Positions 1 through 36,021 of a stretch of DNA of 64,000 nucleotides are shown here, one piece after another. The stretch is from Apteryx mantelli (Eukaryota; Chordata; Aves; Apterygiformes; Apterygidae). Each line of letters opens with the position of its first letter. The stretch's first letter is position 1. The notes under the pieces are model-generated. The model saw only the letters and a program-made list of their open reading frames with translations, did no database searches and was not told the DNA's origin. A program made the position numbers and the translations under genes. The stretch covers positions 20,861,207-20,925,206 of the forward strand of contig NC_089983.1 of the NCBI RefSeq assembly GCF_036417845.1, written 5' to 3'.

Positions 1-23022
<23,022 letters not shown>

Positions 23023-23227
23023 CTGCCAAAGACTCTGCGTATGCCAGCGTGCTCACCCTCATAGCTCATGAACTTGAAGTTTGATTTAATGACTTCATGG
23101 CCAGAAGATTTTTGCCTAACTTGGGATATGTTTTCTTCCTGAATGATGCAAACTAAAACAACACATTTTTCTTATGTATATATACATATACACATTGTGT
23201 TTCTGTGTATCTATATAGTATGGACAC

Positions 23228-23278
23228 CTGTGTGTGTGTGTGTATATGTGTATTTATATAAATATATATACACACACA
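23228..23278. repeat. TG/TA/CA alternating repeat in 3' UTR
   Basis: Purine-pyrimidine alternating run (TG block, TA-rich block, CACACACA) soon after the CALCRL stop codon. A smaller similar block lies at about 23175-23200. Confidence 0.9.
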
Positions 23279-23979
23279 TGCATTTATGTAAGTACATATA
23301 TTAGAATACAAACTTTGCCTCTTCAGTTTCTACTGTGTAGACAAAGTTGGCAATTTTTTTGTACAAAGGGAATCAATGAAGGATTTCTTATTTTCTCAGA
23401 AGTTTATATAAAGACTGTGTTGTATTGAAGCCACTTCATTTGCCTATAGAAACTTAGTGTAAATACCATATTTATCAGACTGTAGTGTCTTAATTTGACC
23501 TAAAACAGAACAGAAAAAAAAAATGGTTGGTGCAATAATTGCAATAGATTGTCCAGGTTAATTTTGTGTCCACCATCTGACTGTCATGAAAAAAACAGGT
23601 AGTCTAAGATAAGAGACTCAGAAATATTGACTCTGAGCCAGTTTGGTTTTGCCACTCTTTCTTTTAAATTAAGCATACAGATGCCAGTGCAAGTCTGAGA
23701 CTCTACCTACTTCTGTACTGCAACCGAATACGGTAAGCTTTGAGGTTTTTTATTTAAGCTGTTTTCACATACACAGGAGTGTCTCCTACTCCAGTGTATG
23801 GAAGCTGCTTATTGACTTTAATGCAGACAAGATTTATGAGGCCTTACTGCCAGAAAGAAAAGTGCTAAGCAGAATAACTGTAAGTAAGTCCATCCAGATG
23901 GTAATCCGTGACTGAAGCTGATGGAACTTTATTGTGTGCTTAAGCAAGTACCTAACTGGGAAAAGATCATGTACAGATT

Positions 23980-23997
23980 TTGTTGTTGTTGTTGTTT
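23980..23997. repeat. (TTG)n short repeat
   Basis: Five TTG/TGT units in the 3' UTR. Confidence 0.85.
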
Positions 23998-24367
23998 ATG
24001 GTTGTTTGGCTTTAAGTATTGCCCTTGCCATATGCCTGATAACTTGTTCCTTCATTTTGGGGCAAAATTTTGATTAATTTTGTGGCTTGCTTTGTCTGAG
24101 AAAAGCATGCAAGACAATGCAGTGCAAATGATATTCTGCCTTTAAAGCCAGTGTATTAGATGCAGATTAATCAAGCAAATTAATGATGTTAGTAATTTTT
24201 CATTACTGTTTGCAAAAAACTCATTATAGAGTTTGACTCATAAAAGTTCAGAAGATTTGGGATTGATAATTTTAATATTATTTTGTGGTGCTTGATTCAG
24301 AATTGATCATCTCAATTGCTTAGCTTAGAACAGTACTTTGTAAGCTGTGTCATTGGTTCTACTGGCA

Positions 24368-24373
24368 AATAAA
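24368..24373 (+). terminator. CALCRL: Possible proximal poly(A) signal (AATAAA)
   Basis: Canonical hexamer followed about 70 nt later by the strong G-rich element at 24442-24463. G-rich downstream elements can assist cleavage, but this one is rather far away. Confidence 0.35.
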
Positions 24374-24441
24374 GGTCTCACTGAAAATGATGAGGTTGTC
24401 AGGAAGGTCTTGAGAAAATAGTTCCTTAAATATAGTGATCA

Positions 24442-24463
24442 GGGTGGGGGGTTGGGGTGGGGG
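24442..24463 (+). promoter_or_regulatory. CALCRL: G-quadruplex motif in the CALCRL 3' UTR
   Basis: G3-T-G6-TT-G4-T-G5 on the sense strand: four G-runs with one- and two-nt loops. It fits the strict G4 consensus and stands out in an AT-rich UTR. It would sit in the mRNA between AATAAA sites at 24368 and 24718. Confidence 0.75.
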
Positions 24464-24717
24464 TTGTAAATCTTTTGCTTTAAAGGAATAGAAGAAGTTG
24501 TTTGTTTTTTAAGTGAAATGACAAAGAAAAATCAAAAGTGGGAGAGCATGGTATGAGGTGAGTTTGTCTTACTAAAAAGCACAAAAGTAGAAAAAAGTTT
24601 TATTGGTTCGTTTTGCAGATAAGTCTACTTCAAATGAAAAAAAAAAGAAGTGGAGGAAAGTGGATGTCACAGTTGTTGACTATTATAATGCTAATGTATA
24701 CTGGGTGCATTTATGCC

Positions 24718-24765
24718 AATAAAAAACTGAACATTCTTTCTGAGACCACTTTGGTTTTCAATAAA
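24718..24765 (+). terminator. CALCRL: Pair of possible intermediate poly(A) signals
   Basis: AATAAA at 24718-24723 and again at 24760-24765. Together they would end a 3' UTR of about 1.75 kb. I cannot tell which sites are used. Confidence 0.45.
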
Positions 24766-26817
24766 ATTAATTCTGGATATGAAGAACTTGATTTTAACAT
24801 TTAAACATTTTTTGTCATAGCCTTTCAGTAAGCTTCATTAGCATCCAATTAATTTGCTGTCACAGTGTTTATTGGTTTGTGACTTCACAAGGCTGTAAAT
24901 GCTTTTTATTTAGACAGAAAACATTAGGAGGATGTAGTAAATTCATGCCCATTGCACCTTTACGTAGTTTTTTACAGTTTTTATGTCTGGCATTTGAATT
25001 TAGAAAGTAGTCTTGTGTTTTATTAATGAGTTAGTTTTATAATATAGAATCTCAGCCCGGATGCACAAATCAAGACTTCTGTTCTGCAAGGCTGTTGGGT
25101 TGACTGATGTAGATTATATGACAGCCAGATGCTATACTTGCAGTAGTATGAAATCTAGTAATCAAATATCACAATCATCTCTTATATTGTAGGAATACGG
25201 GCATGGTATCTGTTATAACATGATTAGAAGTTATTTACAAGTGTGCTTTCTGATCTACATAGTGTTACTTCTTAAAATCTGTGCAGTGTTTGGAAAACAT
25301 TAGTGGTGCAGAAAATCCCTGCTCTGGTATAGCTTTACACTTCGGGGAACCAGATCATCAACTGGTATAAATCAGCAGTGCTCTCTTGATGTCAGTGAAA
25401 CTCAGTAATTTTAAAATTCATGACTATTTGGCTCCTAATATCCCTGGTCTGCATCCTGGGTCATTTTCGGATACCTGAGTTTTTTGAGCTCCATTTTCAG
25501 AATCAATGGGAGATAGGTACCAGCTGCAAATCAAAGCCCAGGCAGATATCTGTCCATTTAAAAAAGTGCTGTAAAGCCCTTTATGGCATATAATCAAACA
25601 ATTATTTCAGTGGTACCGTGTGGGTTGTTGTAATTAATACATGTGACAGTGGAGAGTCTAATACAATATTAAATTCTGTGAATTCAGTTTTCTTCTCAGC
25701 TGTGCAGTTCAAATTTAATAGACTATAACCAAATTTGTATCATTTAATGCAAAGTACTTGGTGCTGACAGCTCCCTGTCCTCTGTCAGAGAAACTTGTAA
25801 GGGGAAATTAGGAGGGGGGAAAAAAATGATGTTTTTTACACAGAAGTCATCCTACTACTTCTAGCTGGACAATCACAGCATGCTTCTAGGAGCACTTGTC
25901 TTCACTTTGAAAAAGAAACACACATACAGCTGGATGCGCAGGAAAATGTTTGTGGCTGTGGAGGGTTAAATGGCTGAGGAGCACTACAGTTCCCCACCCC
26001 TCATGAGGTTAACTAACCTATTTCCTATTTTGTATTGGAAAATATAAATTCCCTATTTCCTCTTCCTACCTCATCTTTTTCACTTCATACACAGCCAAGA
26101 GCAGGGTCTGCGCCTTAAAATCTTTTGTCACTATAAATTAAGATCAAATGCTTATGTTCATATTTCTCATGGCTTATTTGCTACGTTACAGAATGTTGTA
26201 GTCATTATCTATGTTCTCTGGGATGGAAGAAAGCTCTGTTTTGGGGGGACTGAGAGATTCTTTTGAACATGCAAACATTTATTTGCTGTTTGCGCTTTGT
26301 TTGTTATCTGGTGAGGATTTTTTGTATCAGTCCAAAAGGGGCTAGAGAAACATTTGCCTTGTTTAGGAGCTTGCCTTATATTTGGTATCTGTAATACAAG
26401 GATGTTAGTTTTCCGTGAGATGGAACATCTATTTTTAATGCTACTGTCTTCAATTAATAAAATGGCACAGATGATAGATAGATAGCAAGGATTCATGCTG
26501 CATTGCAGGGCCCTCAGTTTATTTTTTTTAATGTTAACTTTTTTGCTATGTATTTTTTCATTTTGATGGTCTATTTGGCTGTAGAAATGCTGCAACATGT
26601 ACTCCATGTCATGAAACATTCAGGCTGGAAATCAGGCAACTTTCAAGTAATGTACTATGTAAATAAGATTAATAGATGCTCTAGCATTGTATTTATTGCT
26701 TAGGCTAAGAATGAAATGGAAAAAAAATGTGAATTTTTTTGGTTTTGCTTTATTTTCACTTTGTTCATATGAATCATCATGCATTTTAATTGCTAAAAAA
26801 GTATTAGGTTTGTGATC

Positions 26818-26823
26818 AATAAA
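26818..26823 (+). terminator. CALCRL: Likely distal poly(A) signal of CALCRL
   Basis: AATAAA followed by ATATTACATTTATTCAACTC and then a TTTTGTGTTGT downstream element, the usual layout of a functional vertebrate cleavage site. Confidence 0.6.
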
Positions 26824-26838
26824 ATATTACATTTATTC

Positions 26839-29249
26839 AACTCTTTTGTGTTGTAGTATGGAAATAACAAAGCTGATCCAAACTATGGCTTTCACAGCTA
26901 TTTCTTAACTGTATGTTAATTTAATATTAAAGCTAGCAAGACAGTCATTACATAGAATTAGTAACAATTTTGTCCACCATTTTTAATGCATAGTAGCTTG
27001 TATTTCTGGAGGAGGCTTGCACAGATGATTCAGTACAAGATGGCTGTATTTACGATTATTTACTCAAAAGCGCCATACTTCTGTTTTTTGGGCTCCTGAA
27101 TCTCTTTTCTTAAAAATTTATTAATACACAGTTATGTTAAGAAGCCAAATTTTCTGCTCCATCATGAGCTGACAGCAGAGTAAGGACTGAAGTAAATGCA
27201 TCTTCTTCCTTCCATCAATATAGGTAAAGTTCCTCTAAGACAGATATGATGCTCAGCCAAACCCCAACTAAGGATTCTCCAGGTCAGCTAGCTGTACAGA
27301 AGCCAACTGCCTGAAACTTCTCTCGTACTAGTAAGTGAAAAAGTTGGTCTCTGCTTTTAAATGCCATTTCATTTTGTAATAGCACAAAGAAGCAAAGCAG
27401 CACAAAGAATTAGAAGTGAGGTTTTTTTCAGGTAGGATTGATGGTGTCTACACAATAGCTATAAATGACAGATATGTTTTAAATCTGCAGAATTGCTCCC
27501 TTTGAATGTTCAAGAATATCTGACTTTAGTTTAGGGGATTTCCTGCCAGCATGTCATTGCTAAACTTTTGCAGGGTATCAGCTGATGATAAAACCACTCT
27601 AGGGGAAATGCCAAAGTCCATGGGCACTTAAAGAACAACTTGAGTTAAGCCATCACTTGTTCAACTTGCACTTCATCAGGATGGGGACTAGCCACAGCAC
27701 GATGTGGGTGTACCACCTCTACTGGGGAAGCAAAATAACTGTATTCCCATTGGGCCAACTCAAGTCTCTACACACTTTTGCAGGGCAGAGTTTTATAACA
27801 ACTTAAGCAGCTTAACTGTGTCTTTAGCTATAGAGAAGACTTGTGAAATTTAAGCAACTAATTTCAAGTGAAATCTACAGGAATCCTGTTTAACTTGCTC
27901 AGTCGTCAGAAACTGGGGAGGTGGTTTTTTCACACACCCTCAAGTAAATCACATTAAATTTAGATCTGGGAAGCTTACCCTGCTTCCAAAGTCAGACATG
28001 CTTTGAAATTTTATCTATTTATTTACTTACTTAGACATTTACTAATTTGGATGAGTTTCTACCATGCCTACACTAAAAATCTGGGCACAAAGCTTTAGAG
28101 TAATCCATAAGCTGTCTCCATTTATTGTTCTCAGAATGCGGCTCCTAGACTTTAGGTGAACTGAAGGGTGCGGATCACACATTAGGAAGTGTCAACAAAT
28201 TTCTTTCTTCAGCAAAATTTTATTAAAAAGCTTACAGGAAATCACCACCTAGAATTAAAGTCTTAATTGGTTAAGCAAACATTTTGGTTCTTTGCTGTTA
28301 GCTAGATACAGCCATGAAAAGGAGTTCAATATTGCACTTAGCCTGTAGTTCCTCATTTCAGAGCTTTAGTATACAAATAGCCACATCTGATAATTCTGTT
28401 TCCTTGTGATACCTAATAGCCTTCTATGTGCTAGAAGATGCATAAATTACTTTAATATATGACATTATATAGCATAATATCATATAAATGCTATTAAGTA
28501 AGTATGCTGCACTTTTTTTTTTAAATCTAAAGCTTTCCCAATTATTTACAAATAGAGGTAGGCATTAGTACCCCATTGTACGTGTGGACAAGCTGAAAGA
28601 TGGATTAGTTAAGTGGTTTAACCAGTGATAACTGGGAATTAGCCTGTGTCCAATTGACTGATTAATAAATTAGGATATGGAATGATGGAGGACCTCAGGT
28701 ATTTGGAAGCTTCTGTATGCTATCAAGGCTCATATTCAAGACCAGCAAAAGCTCAGAGTTTTCAGCCTGCTTTCTCTATATTAAACAGGAACACTTTGGA
28801 TATTCATCTTTAGGGAAAAAAAGCTATTTTTTTCCACTTTTCCTTTTTGGGGGAAAAAAGCATAAGTAAGTGGCTGAGGATTGGAGATTTAATCAAACAG
28901 GAGCTGAAAGAAATGGGTCATTAGCATTAAAAAAAGAAAGACTACAGCGTTTAACGGATTTGTAGGGGGCTGCTTTTAGGAGACAAAGAAAATAGAAAGG
29001 AGAATGTGTTTTCATTGCCCATGAAGCTAAAAAGCACTTAAGAAGTACAGCAGAGTGAATGTGGCTCCACAATTTGAAAGATAAGATATGTACAAACTAG
29101 GGAATCCTAGATTTCTTTGAGAATGCTGATTTTTAAAAAATGCTCAGAATAATGTGGAAACTGAAGTAGGGAAGGTTGCATGTGACTCAGTTGGTTTGTC
29201 TAGCTCTTTAGTTCTTGGCAAGATTGAAAACAATATATTTTTTAATCTT

Positions 29250-29285
<36 letters not shown>

Positions 29286-31850
29286 CACATCCACTTACTT
29301 CAAGTGAGACCAGAATCCCTTTGAGGTTGGATGTCAGAAAAGGACGTGTGGTAGTGGCTGAGGGTGGGAGAAGGTAGAGGAAGAAAGAAAGAATCATGGT
29401 CCTGGGAGTTTAAAGGAGTATCATGTTGAAATCTCATTTCAACAGAAGAATAAAAGCAATCCTGACCTAAAGATTTAGGAACTTCAGCCTAATTAAGCCA
29501 AGTAATACCTGAACACACAGGGTTCTTAATACTGGCTCTTATTGCTACTGTGTGCACAATACCCATAATTTACAGTGTGCTTAATGTCCAGTCAAGGAAT
29601 GCAACATCTCTCAACTCCCATTCCTGACTCTTAAGCAGAAAATGCCAGGTTATTTTGTAGTACACTATTTCCCAGGACCGAATGTCAGTCAGTGGATATT
29701 GTTACAAACTTTATAAATACTAGCTCAGGTACATTTACTCCAGCTAAGAGTATGGCTTACTGTCCTAAATCAATCAATGCAAGAAAACTATTCATGCCAC
29801 TTGCTGCTTCTCAGTGATATCGCAGATATGGAGTTCAAACATAACAATTTTATAAATTTGTATAAGTATGTAAGAATAAAAGAAAAGCCCATTCCCAAAT
29901 CCAAATGTAACCAACCTCTACATTTTGTCCCCCATTCCTTATGCCCAGCAGTTAAAAAGTAACACAAACAGTATTCACACTAGCATTTGCAACTGGAATG
30001 TACATGCCTAAATCATGCAAACACAGTATTTTGCTCCCTAAAGAAAAACACATGGCATCCTAGCCTCTGTAGATAAGAGTAAATTATAATTTTTATATTT
30101 TACAGTACATCTATTTTAAAAGAAGAAATACCCTTAAAACACAAATAGCCTTTGACATTCCAAAATTATGTACTATTTAGCCTTGCCAACAAATACATTG
30201 GAAAACAAATAAAACCCCAACCAATTTCATATCACTTACTTCCACAGAATATCATTACGTTATGATAGCCATTCCACTGTCTGCAAGATATGCAGATGAC
30301 TTCCTCTGAAAATATTCCAAGTACTCTACTAGGATCTTTTGCATGGTCCCTTCATGGCAGTTACCATCAAAGTAAAAACTCTGATCCAAAGTTTGGCTTT
30401 TTATGGATATCAGATTTGAAAAATATATGTAAAGAAAACACAGAATTCATTTGAATGAGTGGACTGAATAAATGACACAGTGAATCATTCACATTCTTAA
30501 CTCTAAGTCTGCACATTGAGGACCTAGGCTCAAAAAAAATAAGCTAAATTAACAGAATTAAAATCAAAATCCTAGTGCATGTGAGTAACCTGTTTTGGAG
30601 CTACTTCGGGACTACAGTATGACCTCTCTTAACCACAAGTCACTATTAATACTTGTGAAAAGACAAGCTGGAACTAAATGCAAAACTATGCATCATATCC
30701 TGTTATGTCTGCAGCAACAATTTGTGTTCAATCCTACATTGAGACTAGAATATGCAAGTGGAGAACTGGGAAAAAGCAGGTGGTTGTGACTATATATATA
30801 CATTCCACAAGGTATAGGCACCTTCTGCTTAATGCTACTGTGAAGCTTATGAAGAACTAAAACACTAGCTATTGTACCAGGACAGAAGCAGCAAGTATAG
30901 AAAGTTATGCACTTTAGGAATGGCAGGATAGTTATTATTTAAATTGCAATGGCACTAATACATACAATGCATTTAACACTTAAGCGAACACGGGTCCTGA
31001 CACAAACACCTTAAAAAAGAAAAAATCCTTTTAAAATCTCACAGAAAAGCCTGAGTAAGGTCTATTTATACATATTCTACCCCTGTAAGTAACAATCAAT
31101 GAACAAAGCAAAACAGTTTTTCTGCCTGTCACTTCATACTAATACATACACATTGTCTTTCCAGTAGCCTGGCTGTGAGCTGCAGCAAGTGCCTGGCTAG
31201 AAGTTCAGAGCCGATAGCCTCCTGGTTATAATTGGAATGATTACCTATATTTTTAATGACTTTTAAAACTTCTTAACTAAATGAGTAATTTAGATTTACT
31301 GACGTAGAGTTCATGCTTCACTTGAGACAGAGGACATGTATGATTACTTTTTAAGTTAAATTCAGTTTTATCACTACCCAAAATAAACATGTGCACACTA
31401 AATCAGAAATGTATTTACAACTTCAATTTCTAATGACTATTCCAAAGATTTTTTCCTCAATAACATTCACCACTTTCTAAATGGAAATTTGTACAAAAGG
31501 AAAATACTTTTTGATTAGTGCTAATCTCATAAAGCATAAAGCTTAATACATTATTTTAAGTGAATTAAGAACACTGAAAAATCAAAGTTTTAATTATGAT
31601 TACTGAAAAACTGATTGATTAAACGTTGTCAATTTCTGGAAATTGAGGTTGCACAATCAATGTCAAAAAAAAAAAACCACAAAAAACAAAGAAAGGCACA
31701 AATGTATTCTGTGGTACCTGGCACTGTCTGGTTAAAGCAAATTTTAATGGTAAGCGCAGTCACCTCGGATGCAGGAGATCTAGACAGAACTCTTCACCTC
31801 TTCTGGATCTAGAGTTAGTTGACCAAGAATGTAAGCCTTGCATTTCTTAC
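26839..31850. other. Intergenic sequence between CALCRL and the - strand pseudogene
   Basis: AT-rich and without a supported gene. An A28 homopolymer is at 29254-29281. Further 3' exons of the - strand pseudogene could hide at 31.7-31.85 kb, but I could not define them. Confidence 0.6.
29254..29281. repeat. Poly(A) tract, 28 nt
   Basis: Uninterrupted A28 after TTTTTTAATCTTTCTT. This is the longest homopolymer in the window. It may be the tail of an old retroposed sequence, but no recognisable body precedes it. Confidence 0.9.
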
Positions 31851-31970
31851 TGTAAGGTAACAGCCTTTCCCCCTCACTCCTAAAGAAGAATACTCTTTTC
31901 TGTAGGGAAACGGTCTGAAGTTCCTCATGGGCCTAAGGCCAGAGTTCTGAGCAGGGTTCAGGAATAAATC
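31851..31970 (-). pseudogene. Candidate exon following the sushi-like exon
   Basis: 120 nt between gctgtggatcttcag and CTTACA|gtaagaaa, phase 1 at both ends. It joins in phase to the preceding exon to give RCQ-GFIPEPCSELWP, then TAG, then AHEELQTVSLQKRVFFFRS. A single stop interrupts it. There is no recognisable domain, and the next exon downstream was not found. Confidence 0.35.
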
Positions 31971-32074
31971 CTGAAGATCCACAGCAAATACATGCATAAG
32001 GAAATAAAAACTGCACAAATTATGATAGTAGAAAATAGGCTTCAATATAAGTACATATTTGCTTATTTTCTTAC

Positions 32075-32295
32075 CTTGACACCTATGATTTAAAGTTGAC
32101 AAATATGTGCTTATATGAGCGAAGTGCTTTTGAAGATCCTCTTATGCACTGGATATGGATCCCTGTTAAACTGGTGGCTTCTTTGACACAGTACAATACA
32201 CTCAATTGGTCATGAGGTCTATTCCTTCCAAAGAAGGATAGTCACAGATTATTGCTCCATGTTCTGGCAGCCCACTGTACATGCAAAAGCTTTGC
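32075..32295 (-). pseudogene. Sushi-like exon with frameshift and three in-frame stops
   Basis: The acceptor is cttatacatttacag and the donor GTGTCAAG|gtaagaaa, an excellent match. The phase 1 entry frame begins KAFACTV. One base over it continues GLPEHGAIICDYPSLEGID and then LMTN, stop, VYC, consistent with a sushi module (C..GLPEHGxI...C...YC). It ends LSTLNHRCQ in phase 1. Stops TGA, TAA and TAA interrupt the frame. The length of 221 nt is one short of a multiple of three, placing the lost base in the GTGGG run near 32275. Confidence 0.55.
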
Positions 32296-33478
32296 CTGTA
32301 AATGTATAAGAAAACAAAATACTGAATTAGTAGTGGATGACAATTTTTGATGTAACAAAAAGTATATTACAAAAGTATTATTGAACAGAAGTACCTGGCA
32401 AAGAGTTTTGTTATTTTAAACATACTGACGAGCATGATGATAAAACCATTGCTGGGTATTTTGGATTTAAAGTACAGAAGAAGAGGTAGAATTAATTCTG
32501 TTGTGTCTGTTCTCATAGACATGCTACAGAAGGGTTTAAAATCAGAGCACTTTTGTCCTTCATATCCACAAGCTTTTTGACTTAAATGAACTGGTTTTAC
32601 TTTTAAATGCAGCCAATAGTTTGAAAAAAAGAACACTGACTTAAACTGAAAAATACGCTTTTTTTAAAAAAAAAAGTTATAATAAAATATTTTTAATATT
32701 TCAACTTACTGTCTTTCCCCATCACCTTTTTCAGTTCTCAGTACTTCACTGAAATGACATGATTTTTTAGTTTTCCAAATCCTCCCCTCAAACTCTGTAC
32801 TTTTAGTAATCACCCATGGCTGGCACCTGGTAGGTATCCACATCCCTGCAAGATGCTTTCCCTGGTACCAGCTATCTCCAAAGGCTCTGGGAACTGGTGG
32901 AGTTACTATTGCTCCAACTTCTTTATATCATTTCCCCAACCCTGCCAGCCGTGCAGGGACCACAGCACGAGCACAGCAGGCAAGTCACTAGTACTCACTC
33001 ACTTTCTATTTCGGTTGAGGTACACTTAGCACAAGAATGAAGTAAGCTAAGCATCAGAGATTCTTTAACTCACACCAGTTTCCTCACTGAAGTTGTTCTG
33101 GTGCTGGGGAATAACTGGTGCTGCTCTTTCAGTAATGGCCTACAAGGAAGAATGCACCGTGATGGTTTTCTGGCTGTGCACTCTTCCTTGTGCTGTGGAA
33201 TCTCCAGCCTTCTCCTCAATCATCCCGGTTTATGCCTTTTAATACTGTCAAAACCATTGAAGGGAGAAGGAATCTCCATCAGCTTCTACACGTAGAGGCA
33301 GCTGCAATTTGAAAGCCACATAAATTCATCATATTTCTAATCCAGCAGAAGCATAAAATAAATAAAGCATAAAATTACTAAACATACATAGACAATATGA
33401 ACACTTTCAGAGCCAGTAGGAACACTGCAAGGACACAAAGACAATATTAGCATGTAAGGCCTATGAAGCCACCTTATC

Positions 33479-33495
33479 AAAAAAAAAAAAAAAAT
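33479..33495. repeat. Poly(A) tract
   Basis: Run of about 17 A between the candidate exons at 32 and 33.7 kb. Confidence 0.85.
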
Positions 33496-33647
33496 TTCTG
33501 CCAGACAGTGCTTATTTGAAGTAGCCTCTGAAAGCTTACTGTCACCACCTACACGCAGGATAAACACAGAATTTGGTAAGTTAAAGAGGTTTACTGATAA
33601 TAGTGCTGTGTTCTGTAATCAAGGCTACAATAGTTATCCGTGCCTAC

Positions 33648-33758
33648 CTGTGATAGCTAATGTACTTAGAGATACACTTAAAGAATTGTGCTTTACTTCA
33701 TGTTGCAAGTAATTGAAATTGACTGGGCAGTGGGAGTTACCACAGGAGAGACTATGCT
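33648..33758 (-). pseudogene. Small phase 1-1 exon of the - strand gene
   Basis: 111 nt (37 codons) between tgtccttcag and ATCACAG|gtaggcac. It is open in phase 1: HSLSCGNSHCPVNFNYLQH then EVKHNSLSVSLSTLAITG. The SCGNSHC pair recalls HCTPDTC in the 36 kb exon. Joined directly to the preceding exon it would make a TAG codon (T|AG), so either that base has changed or an exon between them is missing. Confidence 0.4.
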
Positions 33759-34676
33759 CTGAAGGACATTAAAATAAAAAATAAAAAATGAAATGATCAT
33801 TGCTTTCAGAAAACTAAAACATCCAAATTATTACCTTTTCCTATTCTATTACATTTCCAGGCCCACAATGAACTGGAGGATCTGACGTTTTAAAATTACC
33901 CTGTACACCTGGCTGCAGGGTACAACTGGAAAGAACAGAGGGGCTCTGGCAGCAATGTGTTCTACTGTTGCTAACACGAGTTCTTTTTCTGCTGCTGCCT
34001 CATTGTAATCATCTTCATCATACTGCAGTGAATCTCCTTTTCTGGGCCCACTGCGATGTCTGACTTTGAATAGTTCAGATAATGTGCTGCTGGTTAATAA
34101 TTACAAGATTATGCTTCAGTGCATAGAAGTGATGTTTAAATTTAAAGGACAGCATGATCCTGGCAGATATTACTATACCATTATCTTCATACTTTATCTT
34201 TCTAACAGTGCAGTTCAAGGAAAATACTAAAGATACATGAAATATGGTCCACTTCTTTCTCTTGAATGCAAAATAAGGCCAAACAAACTTTTTCTGGTGT
34301 GTAATAATGTATGTCTCTCAAAATAAATACCTGTTTTAAAATGGAGACCATGAGATTCCCACAGTAACAAACGTACAGCGTGAGCAGTATGTTGCCATTT
34401 CAGTGATGACAGAGAGCACTATTCAGCAGAAAGTATCTTGCTTCTCTTGCTTTGAACTTGTCGGTTTCTTTTTACAAGGTTTCTTCATCATCTGTAAGTA
34501 CTTACCATGGCCATGTGATAGGAGATTACAAAATTATATCCCCTCCAACTATGTGTCATTAAAATTATTCAGCTTTGCTTTGAGATTCAAAGTCAATTCA
34601 TCTGCAGATTAGATTAACTGTCTCTGAAGATTCCAGTCCCAAGATATGAGTCCCAAATCTATTTAAGAGTACTTAC

Positions 34677-34912
34677 ATTTTACTCCTGCAATGGGAGTAC
34701 ACAAGAGCTCTTGTGGTCCAGCTGGAGCTCCAGTGCCGCAGGCAGGACCTCAGCTCTCAGGGCTATTGTGATAAGACCCATTTTTTCCTCTCTGTTCAGT
34801 GATGGTCTGTGACTACCTGGCCTTCTTGACAGCCAAGTAAGTCTGGGATCCTTTTTAGTAGACACTGTCTGGTGCTGTATTATCCTTGTACTTCTTCCTG
34901 TAAGCCATACAT
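34677..34912 (-). pseudogene. Frameshifted exon of the - strand gene
   Basis: The acceptor is ctcttctcttgcag and the donor AAAAT|gtaagtac, both strong. Entering in phase 1 from the previous exon gives DVWLTGRSTRIIQHQTVST and an open frame up to LPLQE followed by TAA, three codons' distance from the donor. The frame that exits in phase 1 ends ACGTGAPAGPQELLCTPIA then GVK. The two frames are one base apart and the length is 236 nt, one short of a multiple of three. A lost base around 34735-34745 would reconcile them. Confidence 0.45.
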
Positions 34913-35157
34913 CTGCAAGAGAAGAGCTCCTTGAGATTTCCATCTCTTGTGTGAATGTGAACAGGGCCAAACATATTCTGGTCCCCTTTTGTTTAAATAT
35001 TTACTTTTCTCATCTGCTTTGAGTCTTTCTTGGCTCTGTTTTAAGAACCAAGATGTTCTTTTTCAACATCTAAAGTCTTTTTTAAATAGATTTCTAATTT
35101 AAAAAGCCAGTACAGTACTCATCAGCAAGTGCTCTGTACGCTGGCAGCTTACCAAAA

Positions 35158-35185
35158 TAGCTATTCCAGACTAGCTATTCCAGAA
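35158..35185. repeat. Short tandem duplication
   Basis: TAGCTATTCCAGAC followed directly by TAGCTATTCCAGAA (2 x 14 bp, one mismatch). Confidence 0.9.
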
Positions 35186-36021
35186 CTCCCCTTGTGGACA
35201 CTATTCCTCCAGACTAAAAAAGGTTTGTACATTTTTATTCTCAATTTTCTTTACTCCCGCTGGAACAAAACATTTTAACTATAAATAATTTTTCAGGAAT
35301 ATCCATTCTGGTAAATTTCCAAGCACAGTCTCTCCACTAGTAGCCAATGGGTAAGGAAAACACACTGCTTTCCAGGACTCCGGGGCACAGTTTGAATCTA
35401 TAAATCAGCATTCTCTGTATTAGGTTCCTGAAGAATCTCTGCTTAATAATTTTGTAGTAAAAATGATTATTTTTCATACTGTTGCCAGAAGATTCCATAT
35501 CTGATATGGTCCATCATTCAGCAAACAGTCATGACAGTGAAAACAACAACAAACTGCTCTGCCTTATATTTTTTAGAGACAAAAACGGTGCAAATATCTA
35601 GGTTTGCCAGAAAAGGCAATGAAAAAATTGTTACGGAAAGCTTATATTTCAGCCTCAAATAACAGCATCAATAAAACTCTGTTGTGGGGGTGTATGTGTA
35701 TTTTACAAATGCACAAAAACACACAGAAATTGCAACTGGTGTTTTCAAGAGCAGTAAAGCAGACTATATTCTCAAGCCAGTTTCCCAGTAACTTTGGCTT
35801 TATTCCAGTGTAATTCTTCTGAACTCAATATACTTTAGTGCATCTGACATCAGAACCTTGACCCAAGAGGCAACCTACTTGGAGATAAAGAAACAAAACC
35901 ATTTTTTTCTCAGTTAGATCATACTCATCTTATTCAGCATGAATTTCTGTAATAGTAACTGAATGGGTTGATCAATAAGCTTTCAATCAGCAAAAAGTTG
36001 AAATTTTCAAGACCTCTTTAC

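Larger units (their letters stand above)
23023..26838 (+). other. CALCRL: CALCRL 3' untranslated region
   Basis: About 3.8 kb from the stop to the AATAAA at 26818-26823, which is followed within 20-35 nt by a GU-rich stretch (tcttttgtgttgt). The end point is inferred. Other AATAAA hexamers lie at 24368, 24718, 24760 and 26456, so shorter isoforms are possible. It contains three UGUANAUA Pumilio-type motifs (23175, 23458, 26658), a G-quadruplex motif (24442-24463), TG/TA repeats near 23228 and a short TTG repeat at 23980. Confidence 0.75.

Noticed and set aside
26209-26619. 136-codon - strand open frame
   Set aside because: It lies antisense to the CALCRL 3' UTR, has low complexity and shows no domain, splice pattern or start context.
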